Shown here piece after piece: positions 53,270 to 64,000 of a stretch of DNA of 64,000 bases (within the stretch, counting starts at the first letter, position 1; every line of letters begins with the position of its first letter). The DNA comes from Zoroaster sp. YZ-2022 (taxonomy: Eukaryota; Echinodermata; Asteroidea; Forcipulatida; Zoroasteridae). The stretch covers positions 36,340,127 through 36,404,126 of the forward strand of contig CM055826.1 of assembly GCA_029582265.1 (NCBI GenBank), read 5' to 3'. The notes below the pieces were generated by a model. The model did no database searches and was not told the origin of the DNA. It worked only from the letters and a program-made list of their open reading frames with translations. A program made the position numbers and the translations under genes.

Positions 53270-55610
53270 CTTTAAAAACGTGTGACGTGTGTGCACTGTG
53301 ATAAGCCTTGACCTTACCTACACAATATTATTTACTGTTGTTACAATGTATGTATCGTCCATGTACGTAATTCGCCGCACTCGTGAAATGGCGCACCTAC
53401 TTTTGGCTTAGCATTTCTCGGAAAACTTACAAAATTATGGCGTATTACTGGTTGCATAAACTTATCTAAGTCGTACCTGTTACAGAAATAAAAATTATAG
53501 TGAAATAGTATGATTTACTGGAAAGTTAGTGCTTGTGAAAGTGGAAAAAGTTGTTTAACCACAGATTTTACTACTACTAGGCCTACTACTTGTACTAGAT
53601 ACAAATAGTAAGATTTACATGACCTCAATTTTTTTTTCACGAACATCTGTGATTTTATTGTTCTATGCCGTCAACAAGCTGTTGTCTGTGGAAACCAAAA
53701 TATATGAATGCTTTGCATTTGCAATGATTTTTTAAAGAAATACTGATCCTCAAAATGGACACATTCCTTATAGAAGAAGCGAACGAAGACTACTTAATTC
53801 GTTGGTGTTTATTTCGACAGTAGGCCTAGTGGAAAATTATTCAGAAAATAAAACATTAATATCATGGTTATTAAAAGAAATCTTTTATTTGACAAAATGT
53901 TAACAGCATTTTTACACATTTCAAAGTTTTAAAGTACTTTTTGCAAAAATTTTAACCACCTTCCATTTTATTGGTCTTTCAAGAATATTGATTAAAAGTT
54001 TTCAGAGCTCCAAATTATACCATTTTATTTTAAAAATCGAAAAACAATATTTTTTTTTCAAGATTAAAAACAATTTTACAACCATCTGGAATAATTGTAT
54101 ATTGTTTGTATTAATGTTTTTCTTTGTTTCCGCGCCTTGAGCGCCCAGCAGGGTGGATATGTGCGCGCTAAAAATCTTTATTATTATTATTATTATGATT
54201 CAACTGTTTTTCTTCTTGGGTACATTTTCTGTGCCCCCATAAACTTTAATAGTTTGGGGGTGAGTCATTATACCAACATCAATATTCTGATGACTACAAT
54301 TCTGTGCGTCACAAAAAACGGCGCTCAACACGTCCACGCGTATGATCATGCATTGAAATTCAGCATTTTACAAGAGAATCCTTCACTGAAACAAACTGAA
54401 ACACCAAACTGCTAATTTCATTTGTAAGTTACCGTCCAGTTGATTATATAACCTTAGGTGCATCATTTAGGGTAAATTGAGGATATATATTATTGGGAAT
54501 GGAAATAGTTTAGGCCGAGTTTTATTGAAGATTTTTGCTTTTAATTTTAGGGAAAGAATGTACAACACAGCCACCACTTTTCTATCCAAATATGACAAAT
54601 AGGGCCTATCACAGATTTTCCTTTAATAAAAGAGGATACACTTAAGGAGAGAAGAGTGTAAAGTTAGTCAAGTGAGGATTGGAAATGATATTTTGGAAGA
54701 TTTTGAGCAATGAATGAATATATGCACATCTAGTCAGACATTAAAACATGTGCTTTTAAAAATTGAATCATAGAGTAACTTTATACATTGTGCACTAATG
54801 GCGGTTGGGTTTGACATTTTTTCCAATGTTTATTTTGCAGAAAACTTAAACGTGGCTGTGTTACATGGATGGTTTTCATTAGTTTTTTTAATTTGCTGGT
54901 CATGCGTTCTTCATGTTCATGCTGTATAATTTGTGTACACTGGAAAATGTCACAGTGCAAGACTTTTCTAATCTAATTGCACACTAACACACTAAGAACA
55001 CTGTTACTTTTTATTGAAAAATTAAATTTCTGCAGAACGGTCGCAAAAATATCAATGGAGGATGATCCTATTGTTATGTTATTCACATAAGCGCTAGGAT
55101 ACAGAATGTAGAAAGAAACGTATATTGCATGTTTCATGAAAAAATAAACACATTGCACTGTAATACCTTAAATATTATGTACCTATACTGTATTGTTATT
55201 ATGCCTTTGATAATAAAAAATATTGAAACTTACACTGTGTTTTTGACCAATTCTTGCCTTGTTTTGGTCTTCACTGCGGTTTGATTCTGTCCGCGCGATG
55301 TGATCACGTAACATACACCTACACCCGTCCACTTTCACGGTCATAGGTATAATTACTAGAGTGGAGCGGCAAACTGCGCCCCCGCCCGACTCAACATGTT
55401 AATTCGTGTTTTCAATACAAACTTGTGCAATGTGTTTATTCTTTCGTGAAACATACAATTGACGTTTCTTTCTACACTTTGTATCCTAGCGTGTATGTGA
55501 ATAACATAACGATAGGATCATCCTAGCTACATCCAGACCAGACCTATGTACTCATACTATTACTTTATTAACCAATAAATTAATGGGATGCCATTTGATT
55601 ATCTAGCACA
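53270..55610. other. Gene-free AT-rich stretch
   Basis: No gene seen. Contains a GCGCCTTGAGCGC..(TTA)n repeat piece at 54128-54197. The word TATGTTATTCACATAAGCGC (55075-55094) is echoed inverted at 55493-55511 (GCGTGTATGTGAATAACAT), marking a degenerate inverted repeat pair around 55060-55520. Confidence 0.5.
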
Positions 55611-55613
55611 TAT

Positions 55614-56286
55614 TTAACCCTCCTACTACTACAAGGGTCAAAATCAGTCAAAATGTTGATATACTTGCCAAGGTATATCTAGTGCACTTAAAAGTCAAAC
55701 ACTGTCAAACCTTACGTGTAGTAAGTACATTTACAGGTCAAAATGAGTCGACTGTTTTTGACTGGTAAAAGCATTGTCTGGTATTGTTCAGGGTGGTCAA
55801 AATGACAGTAAAAACCAGTCATAAATGTGCACATTTGGGTCAACAGTCAAAACAGGCAGTTGACTGGTTTTGACCTCTATAGCAACTTTCCACTAAAGTG
55901 CATCAATAGTAGGAAGGTTAAGTATGTTTTACCATGCTAACCCTTGTAGCTATAGAGGTCAAAACCAGTCAGCTGCCTGTTTTGACTGTTGACCCAAATG
56001 TGCACACAGGGGTATTTTTGACTGGATTTTACTGTCATTTTGACCACCCTGAACACTACCAGACAATGCTTTTACCAGTCAGAAACGGTCGACCCATTTT
56101 AACCTGTAAATGTACTTACTATTGTTTCACTAATATTTGTATTTTGACTATGCTTGTATGAAAATAAATGTAAAATTGAATGTAATTGAACTATGTGTAA
56201 GGTTTGACAGTGTTCAACTTTTAAGTGCACTAGATACCTTGGCAAGTATATCAACATTTTGACCCTTACAGTCACAGAAGGGTTAA
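55614..56286. mobile_element. Pair of TTAA-bordered MITEs, CCCTCCTACTACTACAAGGG family
   Basis: First element TTAACCCTCCTACTACTAC to AGTAGGAAGGTTAA (55614-55921); a second, inverted relative runs to AGAAGGGTTAA at 56286. Interiors share GTCAAAACCAGTCAGCTGCC-like and TTTTTGACTGG words. TTAA followed by CCCT is typical of piggyBac-like ends. Confidence 0.75.
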
Positions 56287-56995
56287 TGTGATAATTTTAC
56301 CATTGTTAAGTGCAACTCCAACTGAAATCAAGCTTACTGAGGCAAACAGAAATAAGTTACAGGTACCATGTCCAAATCAACTCCTATTAGGTTACACTGC
56401 ATGCATTTCAAACATCAAGGTGTGTACTGATATTAAACCTGTTCTGCCAGATGTCTGAACCTGAGAATCGTTTCAGCAGGGCCTGAAGGTGCGAGAGATC
56501 CGGTCCTGCAGGAAGTTCGTTTCTCTCTGAATCCATGATCAAATTATTAAAGGCCTACAAAATATAAGTTAAACCGAATCTGTCCTAGTTGCTTAAATCT
56601 CTTTATTGATACATTTTACATTGTACTCCAGAACTAATCAGTAGTGATTTTTGTATTAAACAAAATTGGTGGGGTGCTTTGTTCTGTACACATTGAACAA
56701 TTTACTGATCTTAAATAACTTACCTCTTAAATTTATCTGATGGATTCAAAAAATGTAAGAATTAACTAAAAAGGACTTGTAGTATAGATGTAAAAATGGT
56801 AGTGAGTGGTGTCTTTCTGAACAGCCCATGAGAACTGGTCAAAACTTAAGGTCACTTATTACCAGTTTGCATTACAATCAAAATTTAAAAAAATTCAGTT
56901 TACTCTGCAATAATGTTGTTGAATGAAAACAATTCAAGTAAATCCATTGTTTTAAAATGTTTAGTTTTAAACCATCAAAGTATTTTAAAATTAAC

Positions 56996-57130
56996 CCTAA
57001 CTCCATGGGCCCATTTGCTTACACTTAACCTGAATCCTTCCTAACTCCCTAGGCCCATTTGCTTACACATAACCTGAATCCTTCCTAACTCCCTAGGCCC
57101 ATTTGCTTACACATAACCTGAATCCTCCAA
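56996..57130 (+). repeat. 54-bp tandem repeat, 2.5 units
   Basis: CTCCCTAGGCCCATTTGCTT ... CATAACCTGAATCCTTCCTA repeats, followed by looser CTCAATCCTTCAAAATCC repeats to about 57410. Confidence 0.85.
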
Positions 57131-57539
57131 AATCCTTCAGTAGTAAAGCAAGCACATGACATGTATGCATACATGTGTTTCTAATCTGTGATACATGTAC
57201 ATGGCCAGGGACCCTCCCTGCATGCATGGAGCAATAAACAGTGTCCACTGACCCAAGCTCTGACCTTGCAATCACTACAACAAACATGGATGTACATGTA
57301 CCATGGAAAGGCAAGTATGCCTAATAACCTCAATCCTTCAAAATCCTTCACTTTAGCAAAGAGCATGTAGTATGTAACCTCAATCCTTCAAAATCCTTCA
57401 CTTTGGCAAAGAGGATTTTGGAGGAATTGGGAGGGTTAGGGTGAATTACTGAAATCAGTTGAGAAAACAGAAGGATTGGTCAGTTTAGTTCCATTAACCC
57501 TAACCCCCAAGCTATTTTGACTAAGAACCTCCTGAATCC

Positions 57540-57795
57540 GCCAAAATACAACACCATGCAGTAACACTACCACCCAACTGTTGGACTTAGCTGGAATTGG
57601 GACACTTAGCCCCATGCAAAGTATCCCTGTCAGGGCTATACAGTACCGAGTCCATCAAAATACAACACCATGCAGTAACACTACCACCCAACTGTTGGAC
57701 TTAGCTGGAATTGGGACACCCTGCCCCATGCAAAGTATCCATGTCACTTTGTCAGGGCTATACAGTACCGAGTCCATCAAAATACAACAAACCCT
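57540..57795 (+). repeat. 114-bp satellite, about two units
   Basis: Same words as the intron 8 array (CCACCCAACTGTTGGACTTA, GCTGGAATTGGGACAC), same strand, with a 10-bp insertion (TCACTTTGTC) in the second unit. Confidence 0.88.
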
Positions 57796-58039
57796 ACTGT
57801 TGGAATTTGAGTGGTTTGGGATGGATAGATGGTTAATTTACACAGTTAGTTAGGTGAAGTACTCATTTTATGTTGAGCCTCAACACAACAAATTACAATT
57901 TCCTAATTTTCCCAGGCCTGCTGCCCATTTTTCAGGATGTTTTACTAAATTGTCAAATCACACCACTGAGTAACGTTAGTCCACGATACAAACTCAGAGC
58001 ACTAAATTCGTCATCAATTTCGAAAAGTATTGATTCACA

Positions 58040-58259
58040 TTAAAGGGACAATATCGTCAACGATCAACAGGGCATGGAAGTGCTAATTTTAGATTTACTC
58101 AGTGACTGACTATAATACCCCACATGATAAGGTCATATTACCGTTGCTTCTGCATAAATGAGCCAGTAATTTTCAGTCACTGTGTTCATCTTAAACTAGG
58201 ACACCGATTCCATGTTTCGTTGAAAGTCTGCTCTGATCGTGACGATACTGTCCGTTTAA
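58040..58259. mobile_element. TTAA-flanked MITE, GGGCATGG family
   Basis: TTAAAGGGACAATATCGTC at left and GTGACGATACTGTCCGTTTAA at right; interior as at 45752-45942. Confidence 0.75.
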
Positions 58260-58518
58260 ATACCCGTATCAGTTAGCTTTCAAAACTTGGTTATTTTAAT
58301 TCTAGTCTTTGGTCACTTAATCTCTATGAAAGTAATTCATGACTGCTTCACCATGATGAAGGTTATAAATAACATGATCTTGACCATTTGTTTATATAGT
58401 TTTTATCTAATTTATATATTGTGTCAATAAAGAATGATTTTGTTTTATTTTATCATTTGTTTTTGTGTTTTGTTTTTGTTTTGTTTTTTAAATAGCAATT
58501 GGGTCACAAATTCCTTCA

Positions 58519-58888
58519 TTAACCCTCCTACTTCTGGTGCCTTTTTCATACAAGTTGATGCACCATTTGAAACCATTCGCTTTTGTGGTTTTGAATGGTG
58601 AAATAACTGTACAGTATTGATTCCCCCAAATGGTTTTGAATGGTAGGTCAGCTAATACAAAACCTTGTTTGGATCTTTCCAAATGGTAGTTACAGCTAAT
58701 ACAAAACCTTGTTTGGATACTTCTAAGTGGTGAATCAATGGACCCTCTATGCATTTGAATGGATTTGAGTGGTAGTAAAGCTTGCTACCAACAATGTTCA
58801 AATGGTATCACCATGTACAAAACCAATGGGCATTTTGGTAAGTGGAAATTTTGAATGGTTTCAAATGGTCAAACAGTAGGAGGGTTAA
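58519..58888. mobile_element. piggyBac-like MITE
   Basis: TTAACCCTCCTACTTC to CAGTAGGAGGGTTAA, 370 bp; interior full of AAATGGTTTTGAATGGT words. Perfect TTAA at both borders. No open frame. Confidence 0.8.
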
Positions 58889-59373
58889 AACTCATTATCC
58901 AGTCTTTTAGTCTTTAATTTGAATAGTACTTAGCGTAAAGGGAAGGTACAACACATTTCATAAAAGATAATGTTATTTCTAGGGAAGATTAATACCCACC
59001 TACATGTAGTTAGTGTAACATTATCAGGCCTCGATCTTAATCACGGCCACCGCGGTCATTGTCTGTCGTGGTGTCCCTCCGAGTTGGTCGTAATGCACCT
59101 TTGGTTGGCCTTTGAAATGTTGATGCAGCCAAGGCCAAAGTGGCCGTGCCCTCTCAATCCTTAAGGTTGAGGCCTGTATTATAATTAATCAATTATGTTT
59201 TTTGTTTTTTTAAATGACCAATTCCATCCTTACCTTTAAACAAAAAACATGAAAAACGCATCTTCAAACTAAAATTTTGTATCAGTTAGAAAAAGTTGCA
59301 GTATTCTGTTACCATCTACCGAGGAAAGAAAATGTTGAGAAGTTGTTAATGTTTTTCTTTGTTAGTCCTCCCA

Positions 59374-59965
59374 TTAACCCTCCTACTGTAGCTGCACTTT
59401 GTCAAGTAGCTGCTACAGAGGTCAAAATCAGTCAACTGCCTGTTTTCACTGTTGACCCAAATGTGCACACAGGTGCATTTCTGACTGGTTTTTACTGTCA
59501 TTTTGGCCACCCTGAACAATACAAGACAATACTTTTCACCGGTCAAAAACGGTCGACTCATTTTGATCTGTAAATGTACTTGCTACATGTGAGGTTTGAC
59601 AGTGTTCGACTTTTTAAGTGCCTTGGCAAGTATATCAACATTTTGACTGATTTTGACCCTTGTAGTCATAGGAGGATTAACCCTCCTACTACTACAAGGG
59701 TCAACATCAGTCAAAATGTTGATATACTTCCCAATGTATATCTAGTGCACTTAAAAGTCAAACACTGTCAAATCCTGCAGGTCAAAATGTTTTTGACTGG
59801 TAAAAGCATTGTCTGGTATTGTTCATGGTGGTCAAAATAACAGTAAAAACCAGTCAAAAATGCCCCTATGTGCACATTTGGGTCAACAGTCAAAACAGGC
59901 AGTTGACTGATTTTGACCTCTATAGCTACTTGCCACTAAAGTGCAGCTATAGTAGGAGGATTGAT
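59374..59965. mobile_element. Two abutting TTAA-bordered MITEs, head to head
   Basis: TTAACCCTCCTACTGTAGCTG starts the first; ATAGGAGGATTAACCCTCCTACTACTAC at about 59668-59695 is the shared junction; the second ends AGTAGGAGGATTGA near 59963. Same family as 55614-56286. Confidence 0.75.
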
Positions 59966-59999
59966 TAAAACTACCTGGTATTACACTGTATCCTGGAGT

Positions 60000-62745
60000 G
60001 TATACACAGGTGGGCCAAGGCCATAGATAACAAACATGTACACAGCTTACTACAGTCACTTGACATGGGATAGCGGGTAAGCCTTCTATGTGTAATCTGA
60101 GACTTAATGAATAATGAATAATCCAGACTTTTTAACCATGACCCATGGGGTCGTTTGTATTACGTATGCAAATCGTCTATTATTCAGTGGGTTCTTGTTG
60201 GTAAATTAGAGAATTCTATTTTGTTAGTACCGCAAAGGGATGTTAGTGTATGGTTCCTAACCTTCATGGGCTATTGCAAACAGAAGGTATGAATGAAGAA
60301 GGGTTATGATACAATTGCATGTTCTACTCAGAAGTAAGCTGTATGAATGACCTTTAAGAGAGAATGCATGTACAGCATTGGTAATGAAAGATTTGAGGCT
60401 TTGAATGGTGGAGTATAGTTATCAGTTTGGTTTGCGGTAACACCTTGTGGGTTAAACTCACATGAGATTTAACCCACATGGGGAGGGGTGGGGGATCATT
60501 TTTAAAGTGTTCCATTTTCTCCCCCTGATATTACACCATATGGTATAGTCACAAGACCACATTTATACTTTCTTAGCACTGTGCATGATCCATACTGGAT
60601 TCATAATTGCTTGTAATGTGCATGCGACATAACGACAGCTGCCCTGCACACTGCATTCTCCATCTTCCCATCCAGACAATTAATCGAGAGAGAGAGAGAG
60701 CCACACAACCCGCTCTCAAACCATAATGCCAAGCTTCCAGAATTATACTCATTTTCTGAACCCAAATCCAGGCAATGTGGGTTCAATTACGCCAGTTCTC
60801 TCATCCACTATTGAATTGTCCCTTTCAACACAGCTTTCCGACGGACGCGGCAAAAAGCATCAGGCGAAGGAGATTCATCTTGAGCGCACTGCACTGCATT
60901 AATTTACCAATCAGTCCTCAGCCACAGTATTTTTCCCCCCTGTTGACGCCTCCCATCCAATGATTCTAAGCCAAGGACAGATTAACATGATCTGTTGAAA
61001 TGGAATACATAGCTCATCACTGTAATTGAATCCCATATCATTGTGCACAAAAGGAGCATTTCCCCCCTATTGATTTGTATACACGGTTGTACAATACATG
61101 CACTTATGCACTATGTTTGAACATATGTTTGTACATGTTTGTATATTATGTGCGTGTGCATGTTTATACAGTGCAGAACGTTTTTTTTCTGTTCACCCAG
61201 GAATTTTTAAATTCCAAAATATCAGAATGACTTTTCACATCTCTTTTAGAAATTGAAGATGTTAATAAAATAAATCAATTGTCAAACTCTCATGTATTTA
61301 ATCTAATTTGTTTCATTTTGTTATATTGTGTTTTTGGTTGTTAGATTACACACAGTTCACTGCACCTACCAGTACAATACAAGTCTGTACACTTTATGTA
61401 CAGTAGATTAATTTGAAACAATTATTTTAGTTTAAGCAGTCATTCATAAAACAATTTTTGTGCTGGTACTATTGTTGCGCATTTTCCTAGTTGTGCTAGT
61501 TATTGTATCATTCTTTATCAGGTAATAAATATCATACTACAAAAATAATACTTAAACTAGAGCTCGGGTGTTTGTTAGAACAAACACATGGTGTGAACTT
61601 CTGGTTCATTCAAATTATCATTGATGATGTCAATCATATTTTGCAAAGGTGTATCATCTTTTATTATAAAAAATATCAATTTCATATTCAAAAGACCTAC
61701 ATGTTTCAATTTTGCGTTAGAATGTGTTGAATTTGAAATTCATGTTTAGACTGGAAGTAAAGGTCAGATCAGGTGATTTGAAGGTCATGATCATAAGAAA
61801 TAACGTTAGTACCTGATTTGGTTGAATATCTGAGATTGGAAAATAATCCTTTTTAAAAATGCCACTAGGGGGCGCTCTGAACTTTGATGATGTCACCGAA
61901 CATAGTTTTTTTAAGATAAGATGTCACTAATCACTTTATTCACATAAGTTATATTCAAATTTCCTTTGGTTTTTGAGATAGAAAATTATTATTTTTCTAA
62001 ACCTGCCATCAGAGGACTGTGTGACAGGTCACATGTCAATAGTAATTTCGTCCACAGAAGGTACGCCCAAATACCATATCATGTTGGCTGCAGACCCTAT
62101 AAAAGTGCTTCAGAATATTTGTTCACTTAAACTTGCGGTTTCGACCAGAAGGAGAGGTCAGATTGGGTCATGTCTGTGTATGAAATGTCACATAATTCAA
62201 CATCTGTAAGATGATGCAAAAATTGTGTAAATATCTTTTGTGGTTCATGAGATATGATTTTTTGAAATATTAAAATTGGATTTTAGTGTATTTCGATATC
62301 TGATGACGTCAACTTGACCTGAAACATGTTGGAACTATGTTTTTTTTGTTCGACAAGTCTCATCGAAAAGAAGAGAAAATTTTTTTTTTTTCAAAGAGGT
62401 GTTCGCCCTGTCGCACGAACACCTAACTAAAATGGCCTATTGTTTAATTTGAAAATATTATGCACAATTGTATCTATAGACTACTGTTTTCTGCCATTAC
62501 TGCAGTGGTACATATACATGTACCACACTACATGCGCGCATCACACGCATACTTAATTATGTACATGTAGTACGCTAGCGTTTCGTCAAATAGAGTGCAC
62601 AGATTGGTCAAAGAAGCACTGGACTGCATAGAAAACGAACGCTTGACGCAGAATGTAAAATGTAGGTACCACCGCAGTTACATTTTTGTATGGCAATGCC
62701 CAGTGAACTGGTGGATAGATTAGACTATGTAGACAGCCCTTTTCT
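60000..62745. other. Gene-free stretch
   Basis: No gene or repeat family recognised. The block 60660-60960 (around AATTAATCGAGAGAGAGAGA and CTGCACTGCATTAATTTACC) is less AT-rich than its surroundings and might be a conserved non-coding element, but this cannot be judged from one sequence. Confidence 0.45.
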
Positions 62746-62751
62746 GGCTTT

Positions 62752-63040
62752 TAACTCTCCTACTATAGCTGCACTTCAGTGGCAAGTACATGTAGCTACA
62801 TGTACATTTTGTATAGTGGTCAAAATCAGTCAAAGTTCTGACTGTTTTTGACTGTTGAACCAACAGTGCACACATGGGCATCTTTGACTGTTATTTTAAC
62901 CACCCTGAACAATACAAAACAATGCTTTTACCAGTCAAAAACGGTCAACTGTTTTTAACCCATAAATGTACTTATGACATGTAAGGTTAGCAAGTACATG
63001 TATCAACATTTTTTTTACCATTGCAGTCACAGAAGGGTTT
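62752..63040. repeat. Degenerate member of the CCCTCCTACTA MITE family
   Basis: TAACTCTCCTACTATAGCTG to GTCACAGAAGGGTTTAAA with the TTTTTGACTG and GCTTTTACCAGTCAAAA interior words. Confidence 0.6.
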
Positions 63041-63709
63041 AAATTGCCAATTTGTAGGTGTTTTTAACCTTTCACATTTAAGCACTTGGTCTATACCAAA
63101 TAATAATTTGCATATAATTCATGAGAAATTCAGTGATGCCACAGTGGGTTCAAATGCAACATTATGGTTGATTTGTGCATAAAGTTGACTGGATTCCATG
63201 TCTTTTTCAAAAGTCAATTCTTTTCATTTTGTGTGTTGCCTTGTTTACTTATACTGAGATGCAATAGAAACTTACCACTTGTTTTGGAATAGCATAAAAT
63301 TGTAATGGTTCAAAATAAGACAACACAACAATTTGGTTTAGAAATGTTGGCATTTTATTGAGGAAATGTCCACGTTTTGCCCACTGTACTCGATCCCATC
63401 TGTATCCACTTCACCGCGAGTGCACATATTACATTTGTGCATTGTGATTACTGATAATTTAAGGTCGAAAAAGTGCTAAGTTTCTATTGCGTCTCAGTAT
63501 AGTTTCGGTTACCAATCAGTAATTTTTGTAAGTAACCACCGTTGGCAATATTTAGGTTTTGATTTTTGACACATTTAGTGCTGCTACATGAATGACACTT
63601 GAGTTCCTGTGGTCACAAAACGGTGCACTCAGTGTGACAATGATAATGTGTGAATATTTTAACAAATTCAAACAGATTACTCAGTCTTATCTCATTTTCC
63701 TAAAACTGT

Positions 63710-63990
63710 CAAAGAAAACATAATATATACAAATATTGTTACATGTAAGTTCTTTCGGGTACACCTTGTATTAATCTCTTCTTTGAAGAAGTGATGGCTC
63801 TGAGAAGAGCCGGTTGGTTTAGGATTTGAGGCTTTGCATGGTGGAGATACATGTAGATATTATTGAGTTCTTTCGGGTACACCATGTAATGATCTCTTCT
63901 TTGAAGAAGTGGTGGCTCTGAGAAGAGCCAGTTGGTTTGTTCTCAACGTTTCGACTAGTCTACTCTAGCCGTCATCAGCAGACTCAGTCT
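63710..63990 (-). repeat. Tandem element with histone-like stem-loops and hammerhead-like end
   Basis: Two partial units of about 118 bp: each (minus) has GGCTCTTCTCAGAGCC (63811-63796 and 63929-63914), then CACTTCTTCAAAGAAGAGA, and ends at CACCATGCAAAGCCTCAAA. The upstream unit is preceded on minus by CTGATGA-stem II-GAAACGTT (63978-63945). Module order matches the 22545 family although bases differ. Confidence 0.6.
63945..63978 (-). ncRNA. Candidate hammerhead-like motif, second family
   Basis: CTGATGA core (63978-63972), one extra C, stem II GGCTAG/CTAGTC with loop AGTAGA, then GAAAC, GTT. The expected stem I base before the core is G rather than C, so stem I is imperfect. Near the window edge. 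Confidence 0.3.
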
Positions 63991-64000
63991 CAGTCACTTC

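Overview
This is a eukaryotic, intron-rich, repeat-dense window, most likely from a marine invertebrate deuterostome. An echinoderm is my best guess, but it rests only on the general look of the repeats (tRNA-derived SINEs, CR1/L2- and jockey-like LINE pieces, abundant short inverted-repeat elements, frequent TACATGTA words) and no sequence search was possible. There is no prokaryotic gene organisation, no CRISPR array and no convincing rRNA or free-standing tRNA gene.

The left two thirds hold one plus-strand protein-coding gene. I assembled 18 exons by joining splice sites in a consistent reading frame from an ATG at 57 to a TAG at 39975-39977. The spliced product is 1073 residues (1074 if the upstream of two alternative exon 11 acceptors is used). 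It has an acidic N terminus, a charged coiled-coil region (about 138-228), a C2-like beta-rich domain (about 255-440), an acidic/serine-rich linker, at least four membrane segments between about 680 and 852, a charged cytosol-like region and a Gly/Ser-rich tail. I do not recognise the family with confidence and give no symbol. The first exon starts just after a splice acceptor, so at least one upstream exon lies outside the window.

The introns carry tandem arrays: 81-bp units in introns 6 and 9 and, inverted, in the 3-prime flank; an 11-kb, roughly 102-bp-unit array in intron 7; 55-bp hairpin units in intron 7; 114-bp units in intron 8; 48-bp units in intron 14; 126-bp units in intron 16. The most striking observation is that several arrays or duplications were made from this gene's own exon/intron junctions. 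The intron 7 array is built from the end of exon 7 plus its 5-prime splice site, so it carries more than 100 copies of that splice donor. The same kind of duplication is seen at exon 16 (about four copies), exon 18 (two copies, including the stop codon), exon 5 (one extra copy) and the start of intron 17. I know of no description of such repeated donor-centred duplication within one gene.

From about 40 kb to 64 kb I find no convincing protein-coding gene. This part holds the inverted 81-bp array, two DNA-transposon-like elements with terminal inverted repeats (a third is in intron 10; two of the three have perfect 9-bp target duplications), a nested foldback element, TTAA-flanked short elements, a possible promoter/first exon at 50.95-51.05 kb, and copies of an element pairing a hammerhead-ribozyme-like motif with a histone-like 3-prime stem-loop. 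Splice calls, domain calls and repeat classes below were made by eye.
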